Part shown: positions 14,594 through 25,300 of the stretch, piece after piece
Numbering within the stretch: the stretch's first letter is position 1
How the letters are laid out: each line of letters begins with the position of its first letter
DNA from: Acidimicrobiia bacterium
Lineage (GTDB): Bacteria > Actinomycetota > Acidimicrobiia > Spongiisociales > UBA5794
DNA: 32,386 nt
Reading direction: 5' to 3'
Assembly (NCBI GenBank): GCA_013003395.1
Contig: JABDJC010000091.1
Location: forward strand, 1 to 32,386
The notes under the pieces: model-generated
The model's input: the letters and a program-made list of their open reading frames with translations, nothing else
Told to the model about the DNA's origin: nothing
The model's database searches: none
Program-made: the position numbers and the translations under genes

Positions 14594-14607
14594 GACCGGT
14601 CTGCCCC

Positions 14608-15408
14608 TCAGGCTGTAGCTGCGATTGCTCGTCTGGCGAGCACGCCGGCAAGGTGCACTCGATACTCGCCGGACGCGTAGGTGTCTCCCATCGGATCCGT
14701 GATTGCGGCCGCAACCGATGACATCACCTCTTCGTCGGTTCCCATTGGACCTGTGACTTTCGTGGGAGTTGCCGAGGCGCCGCCGATCACGACGGTTTGT
14801 CCGCTGTCGGAGCGCACCGCGCACACACCGACAACCGCATACGCCGACGCAGGATGACGGTGCTTCTGATAAGAAGCCTTGGCGCCGCCGGCGAGCTTCG
14901 GCACCGTCACGGCGGTGATCAGTTCCGTCTCCCCGAGTGCCGTCTGGAACAGGTCGACGAAGAAGTCGGCGGCTCCGACGTCCCTCGACCCATTGGGCCC
15001 TTGGATGTGCACTGTTGCTCCGAGAGCCACGAGCACGGTTGGATAGTCGGCAGCTGGATCGGCGTGCGCGATCGAGCCTCCAATGGTCCCTCGATTGCGG
15101 ACCTGCGGGTCCCCGATCATCCCAGCGGTCTGACACAGCACAGGCACCGAAGCCTGCACGAGGTCGGACTGGTTGACTTCGGTGTGCGTAGTCGTCGCGC
15201 CGATTCGAAGGCTGTCGCCCTCGTCGGTGATGCCGCTGAGGTCCGGAATCCTCCCGAGGTCGATGAGCGCGTCAGGCTGGGCCAGACGCATCTTCATCAC
15301 CGGAATCAAGCTGTGGCCGCCGGCCAGTGCTTTACCGCCTTGTTGGAGCAAGGCAAGTGCCGCATCGACGGATTCGGGACGGTGGTAGTCGAATTTCGCT
15401 TTGTGCAT
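14608..15408 (-). CDS. coxM: Molybdenum hydroxylase medium (FAD-binding) subunit, CoxM-like
   Basis: FAD subunit that passes electrons from the iron-sulphur subunit to an acceptor. From ATG 15408 it is 266 residues, slightly shorter than characterised CoxM (about 288). FAD-binding motifs are both present: AGGHSLIP (29-36) and TIGGSIAHADPAADYP (108-123). The start MHKAKFDYHRPESVDAALALL is the classic CoxM N-terminus. The track ORF begins too far upstream at 15522. ATG 15408 has AGGAGG at six-base spacing, partly inside the end of coxL, whose stop is only 10 bases upstream. It is the third gene of the S-L-M operon and is followed by a strong hairpin. Confidence 0.92.
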   Translation of the reverse strand: MHKAKFDYHRPESVDAALALLQQGGKALAGGHSLIPVMKMRLAQPDALIDLGRIPDLSGITDEGDSLRIGATTTHTEVNQSDLVQASVPVLCQTAGMIGDPQVRNRGTIGGSIAHADPAADYPTVLVALGATVHIQGPNGSRDVGAADFFVDLFQTALGETELITAVTVPKLAGGAKASYQKHRHPASAYAVVGVCAVRSDSGQTVVIGGASATPTKVTGPMGTDEEVMSSVAAAITDPMGDTYASGEYRVHLAGVLARRAIAATA

Positions 15409-15418
15409 CTCGCCCCTC

Positions 15419-17773
15419 CTATGCCTTCGCCTCTTGGATTGCCCGCCAGACCCGTTCGGGGGTGAGTGGCATGTGCACCTGTTCCACCCCGAGAGGAGCG
15501 AGAGCGTCGAGTACCGCGCCATATATGGCCGGCGTCGACCCGATGGTCCCGGTTTCGCCGATTCCCTTCACGCCGAGTGGATTCACATCGGTCGGCGTGA
15601 CCGTGTGCCCCAACTCGAATTTCGGAAAGTACTCGGCTTTGGGTATGGCGTAATCCATGAGCGAACTCGTGAGTAGCTGCCCGTCTTCGCTGTACTGCAC
15701 ACCCTCCCACAGCGCCTGGGCGACACCCTGAGCGATGCCGCCGTGGATCTGGCCCTCGACGATCATCGGGTTGATCTGCGGTCCGCAGTCATCAACCGCG
15801 ATGTACCGCTGAAAGTCGATCTCTCCGGTGTCGGGATCCACCTCGACCACCGCAATGTGGGCGCCGAACGGATACACGAAGTTCGACGGGTTGAAGAAGG
15901 CCGAGGCCTCCAGACCGGGCTCCACTCCGTCAGGCATGTTCCACGCCGTGTTGGCCGCAAGGGCGATGTCCTGAATGGTCATCGACGACTCGGGCGAACC
16001 TCTCACATAGAACTTGCCGTCCTCGAATTCGATGTCGGCGGTCGACGCCTCGAGGAGGTGGGCTGCGATCTTGCGGCCCTTGTCCTTGATCTTGTCGATC
16101 GCCCCCATCATGGCTCCACTGGCAACTGGCGTGCTCCTGCTGCCGTACGTGCCCCAACCCATCGCCGTCTGCGCGGTGTCGCCATACTGGACATCCACGT
16201 CTTCAGTGGGTACGCCGAGTTGATCGGCCACGATCTGGGCGAACGTCGTCTGCTCACCTTGGCCGTGCGGGTTGATGCCAACCATCAGTCGGACCTTGCC
16301 AGATGGATGGAAACGGACGATTGCGCTCTCCCACAGTCCGCCTCCGAACCCGACGGCACCTGCCACCTCTGACGGCCCGAGACCGCAGATCTCCGAGTAG
16401 GTACAGACGCCAATGCCGATGTAGCGGCCCTCGGCTCGTGCAGCCGCTTGTTGGGCACGCAGCTCGTCGTATCCAGCCATGTCCTTGGCCTTGTCGAGCG
16501 CCGCTTGGTAGTTGCCCGTGTCGTAGATCAGGCCCGTCGCCACCTCATGTCCCTCAGTGAAAGGTGGAATGAGGTTCTTCTCGCGTATTGCGACCGGATC
16601 CATGTCGAGCTTTTTGGCCACCAAGTCGACCAATCGCTCGACCATGAACGTTGCTTCGGGTCTGCCCGCTCCCCGATACGCATCGACCGGTGTCGTGTTG
16701 GTGAACATTCCGTACACGTCCTCGTGGATGTTTGGAATCGTGTAGGCGCCCGACAGCATCAAGCCGTGCAAGATCGTTGGTACCCCGGTCGACGCCGTTG
16801 AAAGGTATGCGCCGAGGTTGGCCCAGACCTTGGCGCGTAGACCCGTGATCGTGCCGTCGCTCTTTGCAGCCATCTCGACGTCCTGGATGTGGTCGCGACC
16901 GTGAATCGTCGCCTGGAAGTTCTCGCTTCGCGTCTCGGTCCACTTGACCGGTCGGTCGAGTTGCTGAGACGCGAAGATCGTCATCGAGTCTTCTGGATAG
17001 TGGGGGATCTTGCTCCCGAATCCTCCACCGACGTCCGGGGCGATCACTCGGATCTTGTGTTCGGGAATGCCAGTGTCGAGGGACAACAAGAATCGAACGA
17101 TGTGCGGATTCTGGCTCGTCGTCCACAAGGTGAGTTCGCCCATGCCTGACGACCATTGCGCCAATGCTGATCGAGGTTCCATCGCAACCGGGACGAGTCG
17201 TTGGTTGATGATTCGCTCACCTACGACGATGTCGGCCTCGTTGAAGGCCGCCTCGACATCGCCCCCTGAGACCGTCCAATGGAAGCATTGGTTGTTCGGG
17301 GCGTCATCGTGCAACTGTGGGGCACCATCGGCGTGTGCCTTCTCCCCATCGGTACATGCCGGTAGCTCGTCGTAGTCGACCTCGACCACCATTGCGGCAT
17401 CCTTCGCCACGTAGTCGTCATCGGCCACCACGATCGCGACCGCGTCTCCGACGTAGCGGACCTTGTCGATCGCTATTGGCGGGTGGTTGGGCGTGACGGT
17501 TCCCGCGTCTGGGACTACCCACGCGCAGGGGATTCCGCCAAAGCCGGCGTCGACCATGTCCTGTCCGGTCCAAACGCCAAGCACTCCGGGCATTTCGAGC
17601 GCGGCGCTGGTGTCGACCGACACGATGTTTGCGTGCGCGTACGGTGAGCGGACAACAGCGAGATGCACCATGCCGGGCAGCACGAAGTCGTCGGTGTACT
17701 TCGCCTGGCCGGTGATCATCCGCGGATCTTCGAGGCGACGTTGGTCATGGCCAAAGGGCCGAATAGCCGTCAT
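15419..17773 (-). CDS. coxL: Molybdenum hydroxylase large subunit, form II CoxL-like
   Basis: Catalytic molybdopterin cytosine dinucleotide subunit of the xanthine oxidase family, 784 residues, full length. It opens with [20 protein letters not shown]. Cofactor motifs include DVGGGFGSK (about 246-254), [18 protein letters not shown] and [15 protein letters not shown]. The conserved catalytic glutamate is in [14 protein letters not shown] (about 737). The active-site loop at 365-371 is AYRGAGR, the form II signature; true CO dehydrogenases (form I) carry AYRCSFR with the Cu-binding cysteine. So CO oxidation is not established, and another aldehyde or N-heterocycle substrate is possible. The start overlaps the coxS stop (ATGA, 17770-17773). 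Gene order S-L-M is also that of form II operons. Confidence 0.93.
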   Translation of the reverse strand: MTAIRPFGHDQRRLEDPRMITGQAKYTDDFVLPGMVHLAVVRSPYAHANIVSVDTSAALEMPGVLGVWTGQDMVDAGFGGIPCAWVVPDAGTVTPNHPPIAIDKVRYVGDAVAIVVADDDYVAKDAAMVVEVDYDELPACTDGEKAHADGAPQLHDDAPNNQCFHWTVSGGDVEAAFNEADIVVGERIINQRLVPVAMEPRSALAQWSSGMGELTLWTTSQNPHIVRFLLSLDTGIPEHKIRVIAPDVGGGFGSKIPHYPEDSMTIFASQQLDRPVKWTETRSENFQATIHGRDHIQDVEMAAKSDGTITGLRAKVWANLGAYLSTASTGVPTILHGLMLSGAYTIPNIHEDVYGMFTNTTPVDAYRGAGRPEATFMVERLVDLVAKKLDMDPVAIREKNLIPPFTEGHEVATGLIYDTGNYQAALDKAKDMAGYDELRAQQAAARAEGRYIGIGVCTYSEICGLGPSEVAGAVGFGGGLWESAIVRFHPSGKVRLMVGINPHGQGEQTTFAQIVADQLGVPTEDVDVQYGDTAQTAMGWGTYGSRSTPVASGAMMGAIDKIKDKGRKIAAHLLEASTADIEFEDGKFYVRGSPESSMTIQDIALAANTAWNMPDGVEPGLEASAFFNPSNFVYPFGAHIAVVEVDPDTGEIDFQRYIAVDDCGPQINPMIVEGQIHGGIAQGVAQALWEGVQYSEDGQLLTSSLMDYAIPKAEYFPKFELGHTVTPTDVNPLGVKGIGETGTIGSTPAIYGAVLDALAPLGVEQVHMPLTPERVWRAIQEAKA

Positions 17774-18321
17774 TCGTGGCTCCTCGCTGCTGCGCGAGCT
17801 TCAGCTTCACGCAGCGTCTCGTGGTGGGCGGCGGGGTCCGCTTCAAACGGACTGTGGGCGACACCCATGTCGTTCGCGGCGGCTTGGACCGACTTGACGA
17901 TGTTCTCGTAGCCGGTGCAACGACAGAGGTTGCCTTCGAGGCCGTGGCGCACCTCGTCGTCGTTCATCTCGCCGCGCTCTTCGACAAGCTTGATCGCCGC
18001 CATGATCATGCCGGGCGTGCAATAGCCGCACTGAAGTCCGTGGTTGTCTTGAAAGGCGGCTTGCATCGGATGTAGAGCAGACGGTTTGCCGATGCCTTCG
18101 ATCGTGGTGACCTCGGATCCGTCGGCCTGGACGGCGAGCACTGTGCACGACTTGACCGCTTTGCCGTCCAAGTGAATGGTGCATGCGCCACATTGAGTGG
18201 TGTCGCAGCCGATGTTCGTGCCGGTCATTGCGAGGTGATCGCGGATGAAGTCAACGAGAAGGAGCCTCGGTTCCACGTCTCTCGTGTACGTCTTCCCGTT
18301 TACGCGTACGTTGATGTCCAC
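17770..18321 (-). CDS. coxS: Molybdenum hydroxylase small subunit, [2Fe-2S] CoxS-like
   Basis: Iron-sulphur subunit carrying two [2Fe-2S] clusters between the molybdenum and FAD sites, 183 residues from GTG 18321. The plant-type ferredoxin cluster ligands are C39, C44, C47 and C59 ([16 protein letters not shown], then KSC). The second cluster uses C98, C101, C133 and C135 ([10 protein letters not shown] and [11 protein letters not shown]). The track start (18369) has no ribosome binding site. GTG 18321 has GGAGG ten bases upstream and gives [22 protein letters not shown], the usual N-terminus. About 25 extra C-terminal residues ([12 protein letters not shown] and a charged Ala/Arg/Glu tail) exceed the family norm. 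It is the first gene of the operon; its promoter should lie in the 158-bp gap to the cyclase gene. Confidence 0.93.
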   Translation of the reverse strand: MDINVRVNGKTYTRDVEPRLLLVDFIRDHLAMTGTNIGCDTTQCGACTIHLDGKAVKSCTVLAVQADGSEVTTIEGIGKPSALHPMQAAFQDNHGLQCGYCTPGMIMAAIKLVEERGEMNDDEVRHGLEGNLCRCTGYENIVKSVQAAANDMGVAHSPFEADPAAHHETLREAEARAAARSHE

Positions 18322-18479
18322 TGAGACGTGACCTCCATCAGATTGCGTCGGCGTGCTGCACCGCTTCACACGACCTGACGTTGCCCTTGAGCCCCCGTCG
18401 AGCCGTCCTTCGACACTACCGAGGTGAATGCGCTGGATGTCGAGAAAACGCGCTGTTGTGCGTTCGGGCAGCTGTGCGG

Positions 18480-21400
18480 TCAGCGAACTTCGGCGTCTGC
18501 GTACGGAATGTCGGCCGTTTCAACAACTCCTAGCGCAGCAAGCCGGTCGTTTGCATCATCGCACCACGCATCGTCAACACCGGCTCGACGCGACCACCTG
18601 CTGAGCGCACGAATTGTCAGCGCTAGTTCGTAACCGGCGTCGCCAGCCGTCGCCAGGTCGAGACTCCGGTCGAAAGCCTCGCGGGCAAGCTCGAGGTCGT
18701 TGCGTTGCATGAGGGCGTACCCGAGCGCTCGCTCGGCCGCCGACAGGAGGCTCGGTGGACCGTCGGTCCCGAGTTCAGCCAGCAGTTTTTTGGCCGCGTC
18801 CATGGCGTCCTGCGACATTTCCGCCATGACGAGGTTCTGCATCAGCCTGATGCGCGTCTCGACCACGTATCCCGAAGCGCCAAGCAGCTCGAACTGCTCG
18901 AGTGCGGTGGTGAGCAGCGTCCGACCTTCATCGAGTTGGCCGCGACGCGTTTCCAATCGTCCGAGGTTGGCAAGCGCCACCCATTCCAGCCAATAGCCTG
19001 CGGCTCTCGAGACTCTGATCACGTTCTTGAGCATGATCTCTGCCTCGTCCCATCTACCTTGGTCAGACAGGATCTCTGCGACGTTGTTCTCGGCCACCGC
19101 CGCCCCCATCGCATCGCCGGCTCTTTCGCGCGCCAGGCGGGAATTCTCCCAACTCTCGAGTGCCCCGTTCCAGTCGCCGGCCCAGTACTGCTCGACGCCA
19201 CGATTGTTGAGGACGTCCGCTTGTCCAACAAAATCTTCGAGCCGTTCGAAGATGGCCAGCGCCTTCTCGGAGGTTTCCAGGTCGGTGGCTCCCGTTGCGA
19301 GAGCACGTGCGTGACTCATCAGGTGATAGGCGTGCGCCTGTTCTTTTTCGTCGTCGCCTTCGATTGCGGCTGCAAGGCCACGTTCGCAATGGGCGATGCA
19401 CTCGAGGTACCGACCTTGACGGAACCTCACTCCGGCCATCGCCAACAACGTGGCAGCCCTGAGGTGGGCGGGTGTGCTCGGCGCTTCTTCGATCCGACGC
19501 AGGCTGCGCATGAACCAACGAACTGCGGCGCTGTTCTTGCCTTCTCGTATGCGCATGAGACCGATCTTGCGCATGAGTCGGGCGTCGTCGATCGGATTGG
19601 ACTCGACAGCTCGCCGCGCCTGCTGGAGTGAGACGATCGCCGCTTGATACTCACCTGCCAGTTCGAGGCTGTCGCCCCGCGCCTCGGCCACACGACCCCG
19701 ATGTTCGGGGTCCACGGTATCGACGTGCCTGCCGGCTTCGAGCGCGTACCCGTAAAACCGCGCTGCTTCCAGGTTGGCGTACTTTGCCACCGCCTGATCG
19801 CCTGCGATCACGGCGTAGTGCCATGCCTTGTCGTAGCGATGGGCTCGCGAAAAGTGGAGGCTCAACAGCTCAGCCTGGCTGTCAGCATCCTTCCCCGCCT
19901 TGGACTCGAGGGCGGTTCCCACTTCGCCATGAATTCGCTGTCTCAACGAGAAGGGAAGCGTCTCGTACGCGACGTCGCGAGTGATGGTCTGACGGAATCG
20001 CAGTCGTCCATCGGGCATGGTCTCCAGGAAGTCCTCGAGACGCTGCCAGACCTCGTTCGACTCGGCGTCGTCGATCAGATCGTCACCCAGTCGGGTCAGC
20101 AAGTTCGGATCGAAGATCGATCCGATGACCGACGCGAACCGCAGGACACGGCGTGTCTCTGGATCGAGGCGGTCGAGCTCTGCGGTGACTGACGCCTCAA
20201 TCGAGTCGGGCAATTCGTCAGAGCTCGACGCGTTTGCTGCCATGGCCAGCAAGAACATCGGGTTGCCGCCCGACTCTCTGGCGAGTCGATTGAGGTGCTC
20301 GTTGAGGACCGGCGACGATTCGGTGGCGTGCCGAGCGAGCTCCAGGGAGGATTCCTCATCGAGAGGTTCGAGGTTCATCGAGCCGGCACCGGCCTTGTGC
20401 AATTGGGGCTCATCACTGCGAACGATGACGAGTAAGAGCGGATGTTTGTCGATCTGGCGTGTAACGGCTGCGGCAAGCTCCGTGGACGCCGGATCGAGCC
20501 ATTGCCCTTCCTCGATGACGAGAGATGTCGGTTTTTCGATCGACGCTGCGATGAATTCAGTGACCACTTCGTGGAGGCGCTGCGTCCTGAACTTTGGGTC
20601 GAGTCGTTCGACGTCAGCCGTCATCGGGACTTCGGCATCGGCAACGATGGCGAGAAGTGGAGCCCACGGAAGGAGCTGAGGCGCTTTGCGCCTCAGCCCT
20701 TCGAGAATCTTCTTCCCTGCAAGTTTCGGATCGTCGCCCCGCTGTGATCCGACCACGGTGCGCACGATCTTCCGCCAGACGAAGAACGGCGTCGCCTGCT
20801 CATACCGCTCAGCGGCCCACGTTCGCCATTCGAGCGAATCGAGGTGTTCTGCTGCGGCCTTGATGAGTCGAGACTTGCCGATGCCGGCGATGCCCGAGAT
20901 CTCGACAGTGGCTCCAGCACCAGACGCGGCGGTCGCTGCGTGGACGGAAATCAGCTGGAGTTCGGAATCGCGCCCCACGAGCGGGAACTCGGTGGTCGCG
21001 GTCCGAGGACGCGTGCCAGCGACAGCGCCGATGGCGACCGCAGAAATCGGCTCGGTCTTGCCCTTCACGGAGAACGGCTCGATCGCCGACTGCTCGAAGA
21101 GGGTGTCCGAGAATCCAAGCACGTCCTTGGTCGCGAGGATTTCGCCCGGCTGAGCGTGCGCCATCACTCGCGCCGAGAGGTTCACCGCGTCGCCGATGAT
21201 GGTGTACGTCCGGCGGAACGGGGCGCCGACGTTTCCAACGAAGACCGGACCTCGGTGAACGCCGATGCGAACCGGAACCTGCGTGCGATCTCCGATTTCT
21301 CGAACAGCACGCAACAGCCGCTCCTCGTCGTTCGCCGTTGCCCGGGGAGCCCCGGCGCACAAGATGATCTTCAGCCCGTTGTCGTCGATGTCGGTCGCCA

Positions 21401-22244
21401 AATACGTGACACCCAACTCGTGCGCCACCTGCTGAGTCAGCTCTATCACCTGGCTGAGCTGGTGTGCTGTCCCCTCGGCTCCGAGATCTCTCACCATGTC
21501 GTCGGTGTCGTCGAGGTGGATGAAGGCGATGGACACGCGTCGATGTTCACCTTCTTTGCTCGTCGAGACGGAAGCATGCAGCATCTCGGCGATGAACTTC
21601 AGCGGATCGAGGGCATCGTTGCGCTCGGTGGGGACTTCATCTGCCGGAGGCGCCTTCGCGAGAAGAAAGCCAGATCTGGTCTTTCGACCGACAGAGGACT
21701 TGGGGAGTTCGGCAGCAGTTGTCGCTGAGATCATTATCTCGCCGCCTGTGGCGGACGACTCGAGAGCTACAACGCCGGAAACGGCGGGGCCCACCGGCAA
21801 CAGGTCGAGGTGGTTGGCGCCAACCACGAAGAGGTCGAACGCTCCCGTGTTCACCCCTGTGCTCATCTTGAGGTGAACGTTTCCTGCAGAAGTCTGTAGC
21901 CGCCCGACGCTGCGCAGGCGACGTCGCATGAGCGAGGCAGCTCGGCACCCGCGACGAGCATGCTCACTGCCCTGGAACAAGAGCAACAACGCGTCTCCGC
22001 CGAACTTGAGAAGGTCGCCGCCGTAGGCATGAGCAACCGTGAGGAGCTCGGTGAAGACGGTGTTCAGAACGGAGACCACTTCTTCGGCGCCGACGCGACC
22101 GCGTCTGGCCAGCCGTTCGGACATCGCCGTGAAACCGGAGATGTCGACGAAGACCATCGTCCCCATGACGCGCTGGTAGACCTCTGCCTCGGGCCACGAG
22201 TCCAGCAATCGGGGGACGTACGTTCGATGTACGTCTGCTGACAT
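18480..22244 (-). CDS. Tandem class III nucleotide cyclase/AAA-type ATPase/TPR signalling protein
   Basis: A 1254-residue soluble regulator with the domain order of mammalian soluble adenylyl cyclase. Cyclase domain 1 (about 27-190) has FVDISGFT with metal-binding D34, and [13 protein letters not shown] with K80 and D84, but its C-terminal part reads [11 protein letters not shown], lacking the Asn/Arg pair. Cyclase domain 2 (about 235-410) lacks the first metal Asp (FIHLDDTDD; His243 is equivalent to D34) but keeps the transition-state pair in [11 protein letters not shown] (N355, R359). The two probably make one pseudo-heterodimeric site. A P-loop ATPase follows (Walker A GIAGIGKS 451-458, Walker B-like [13 protein letters not shown] near 575), then a long TPR-like helical region from about 770. 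Start ATG 22244 has GGAGGG close upstream. Product cAMP or cGMP is undetermined. Confidence 0.88.
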   Translation of the reverse strand: MSADVHRTYVPRLLDSWPEAEVYQRVMGTMVFVDISGFTAMSERLARRGRVGAEEVVSVLNTVFTELLTVAHAYGGDLLKFGGDALLLLFQGSEHARRGCRAASLMRRRLRSVGRLQTSAGNVHLKMSTGVNTGAFDLFVVGANHLDLLPVGPAVSGVVALESSATGGEIMISATTAAELPKSSVGRKTRSGFLLAKAPPADEVPTERNDALDPLKFIAEMLHASVSTSKEGEHRRVSIAFIHLDDTDDMVRDLGAEGTAHQLSQVIELTQQVAHELGVTYLATDIDDNGLKIILCAGAPRATANDEERLLRAVREIGDRTQVPVRIGVHRGPVFVGNVGAPFRRTYTIIGDAVNLSARVMAHAQPGEILATKDVLGFSDTLFEQSAIEPFSVKGKTEPISAVAIGAVAGTRPRTATTEFPLVGRDSELQLISVHAATAASGAGATVEISGIAGIGKSRLIKAAAEHLDSLEWRTWAAERYEQATPFFVWRKIVRTVVGSQRGDDPKLAGKKILEGLRRKAPQLLPWAPLLAIVADAEVPMTADVERLDPKFRTQRLHEVVTEFIAASIEKPTSLVIEEGQWLDPASTELAAAVTRQIDKHPLLLVIVRSDEPQLHKAGAGSMNLEPLDEESSLELARHATESSPVLNEHLNRLARESGGNPMFLLAMAANASSSDELPDSIEASVTAELDRLDPETRRVLRFASVIGSIFDPNLLTRLGDDLIDDAESNEVWQRLEDFLETMPDGRLRFRQTITRDVAYETLPFSLRQRIHGEVGTALESKAGKDADSQAELLSLHFSRAHRYDKAWHYAVIAGDQAVAKYANLEAARFYGYALEAGRHVDTVDPEHRGRVAEARGDSLELAGEYQAAIVSLQQARRAVESNPIDDARLMRKIGLMRIREGKNSAAVRWFMRSLRRIEEAPSTPAHLRAATLLAMAGVRFRQGRYLECIAHCERGLAAAIEGDDEKEQAHAYHLMSHARALATGATDLETSEKALAIFERLEDFVGQADVLNNRGVEQYWAGDWNGALESWENSRLARERAGDAMGAAVAENNVAEILSDQGRWDEAEIMLKNVIRVSRAAGYWLEWVALANLGRLETRRGQLDEGRTLLTTALEQFELLGASGYVVETRIRLMQNLVMAEMSQDAMDAAKKLLAELGTDGPPSLLSAAERALGYALMQRNDLELAREAFDRSLDLATAGDAGYELALTIRALSRWSRRAGVDDAWCDDANDRLAALGVVETADIPYADAEVR

Positions 22245-22386
22245 GTCCCTCCGTCAGTTGAGGCTAGTCCGATCGAGATAGACGCATTGGCGTGCCGCCG
22301 AGTCGCTCGTTCGTGTACGATGCCCGAGGGGACGGGAGAAGCTGCATATCGAGGCGTGCAGCGGTCGACAAACGGGGGTCATAGGG
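22245..22386. other. Divergent intergenic region between the cyclase and giant surface protein genes
   Basis: This 142-bp gap must carry promoters for both divergent genes. I see a GTACGAT box near 22315-22321 but no convincing -35 at normal spacing for the plus strand, and no clear operator repeat. It also contains the ribosome binding site of the cyclase gene (GGAGGG). Confidence 0.4.
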
Positions 22387-25300
22387 ATGGCAAGTATGAC
22401 GGCAGCAACTTCGCGCGGCTCGAAGTGGGCTGCTTTCGCAGCTTTGACGCTCTTGATGAGCGTTGTCGTGCCACTGCCAGCAGGGGCTCAGGTGACGCTT
22501 CCGCTCGTCGTTGACCAGAACGACGAAGGGTGCAATGACACGGCCGGTGATCCGTATTGCACCATCCAGGCGGCCATTGACGACGCAGTAGACGGCGACG
22601 TCATCGATATCGCCCCAGGTTTCTACGACCAAGAGCTCACCATCGCGAGCAAGTCCATCAGCCTCATTGGGCAGGATCGCGCTACGACCCTCATTGACGG
22701 AACCGGGTTGTTCCGCGTTCTCACCATCAGCGGCGCCCCAACGACATCGATCGAATCCGTGACCATCCAGAACGGAAACCACTGGGAAGAGTCCGCAGGC
22801 ATCTGGAACGACGGCGACCTCACCGTCACCGACGTGACGTTCGACTCCAACGTCATGGACGAAGGCAACGAATACGGCGGAGCCATCTATCACGAACTGG
22901 GCAACCTGACCGTCGTCGACTCCACCTTCATCGACAACGAGGCCTACGACTACGGCGGCGCGATCTATGTTGAAAGTGGTACTGCGTCGATCACCGACAG
23001 TCACTTCGAGACCAACTACGCCGGGGAAAACGGTGGGGCCCTGTACGTGTATTCCGGCACTGTCGAAGTCGCGGGTTCGACGTTCAGTGCCAACTTCTCG
23101 GGCGACACGGGTGGCGCCATCTACGTCTTTTCAGGTGACCTGACCATCGATGCTTCCATGTTCGTCGACAACGTGACAACCGATGTCGGCGGAGCCATCG
23201 ACACCGACTCGGCTCCGATCGTCGACATCTCCAGTTCGATCTTCACCGACAACGTTGCGAACGGTATCGGCATCTCAGCCTCGGGCGACGGAGGCTCGAT
23301 CTCGAACTTCGGTACGATGACAGTCACTGGCTCCACGTTCACCGGCGACTACGCAGAAGGATGGGGCGGGTCGATCGCCAACGACTCAACCATGACGATC
23401 AGCGACACGTCCATCTCGGGTGCGTTCGCCTCAGCCGGTGGCGGCCTCATCGACAACTCTGCGTCGCTGACGATCAATACGTCGACGTTGTCGAGCGGCG
23501 GCACGTACAACGACGGCGCGGCAATATGGAACAACGGTGACCTGACCATCACTGACACGGCGTTTGCCGACGGCTTCGCGGGCTGTGGGGAGTGTTCGGG
23601 CCGAGGTGGCGCGATCTACCACTCAGGCGACTTCGGCGGCGACCTCACGGTGACCGGCGGTTCGTTCACGAACAACACTTCCGACGGAAATGGCGGAGCG
23701 ATCGTGATCGACGGAGGTCTGAACAACGTCGTTTCGGGCGCCTCGTTCACCGGTAATGAGTCGTACTACGACGACGGCGGAGCGATCGCCGTGATCCTGG
23801 GCAGCATCGACATCGACTCGGCGACGTTCACCGGCAACACTGCTGACAGTGAAGGCGGCGGGCTGTACCACCATGCCTCTGTTGCCACGGTGACCGGCTC
23901 GACGTTCAGCGGCAACTCAGCCGGATCGTCGGGCGGAGGTATCTGGAACAACGGCACTGCGAACATCTCTGACTCGCTGATCACCGGCAACGTCACGGGA
24001 GGCTACGGAGCCGGCATCCTCAACGACCAGATCATGACCATCGATGCCAGCACGATCTCGCTGAATGTCGCAGACGGTGGCGGCGGTGGAGTCTTCAGCG
24101 TCGACCAGTTGACGATCACGAACACGACGATCAGCGAAAACGAGGCACTCGGTCTCGGGTTCCTGTTCGGTAACGGTGGAGGCATCGTCGGTGAAGCCAC
24201 CACCACTTTGGACGGTGTTGGCGTCTACAACAACGTTGCGGAAAACGACGGCGGTGGCCTCTACGTCGACGGCTCTCCTTGGGACATCTCGGCCAGCACG
24301 ATCGCAGGCAACCTCGCCGGTCGTGACGGCGGCGGCATCCACAGTGATGGCGACATCATTCTCACCAACTCCACAGTCGGCGAGAACTCGGCGATGGGCG
24401 ACGCGGGCGGCATCTACAACGAAGGCTCACTCGAGTTGCGCCACGCTGCATTCATCTTGAATCAGGCAGCCGGTACTGGCGGAGGCGTCCTCAACCACGA
24501 CACCATCACGATGTCGAACTCCGTGGCTGCAGGGAACTCGTCGGGCGGCGCGCAGGACTGCCTTGCAGGCGACATCATCTCGCAGGGCTACAACGTGATC
24601 GGCCGGCAAGGGTGTCTCGATGTGATCCTCCCGACAGACCAGGTCGGTACTTCCGAGGCGCCGATCAATCCCATGCTCAGCGGCCTTCAGGACAATGGCG
24701 GTCCGACGCTCACCTATCTGCCGCTGCTTGGCAGCCCGCTGATCGACAACGGGAACCCGATTCCCGTGAGCGAACCCGAGCCGTGGGGCTGTGAACCCGT
24801 CGACCAACGCGGTCTGAGTCGTCCGATAGGAACCAGTTGCGACGTCGGACCCCTCGAGATCGATCCCGGTGTTGTCACCGTCTCCATCAGCACGAACTCG
24901 ACCGAGGTGCTTCCCGGTGCGAGCGTCGTCGACAAGAGCGCGATCCCGAACTCCGACCTGAACTCGATCGCCGCCTCACCGGTGTCCTCGATCCCGGTCA
25001 GCTCGATCCCCGTTTCCAGTATTCCGGTCTCCTCGATTCCTGTGTCGAGCATTCCGGTCTCCTCGATTCCCGTTTCCAGTATTCCGGTCAGTTCGATTCC
25101 GGTGTCGTCCATCCCGGTGTCATCCATCGGCGTGTGCGGCGAGTCGCCTGACTGGGGCGCAATCCTTGCCGGAACTTCGCTAGCCGGACTGCCGCTGCAA
25201 ACAGTCACCTTGCAGCAGGTCCTTGCGCTCAACCCGCTTCCTGAGTGTGTGGCATCGCTCGATCTCGGCTCGATCGAATTGGGTGACTCGATCCTCGGCT

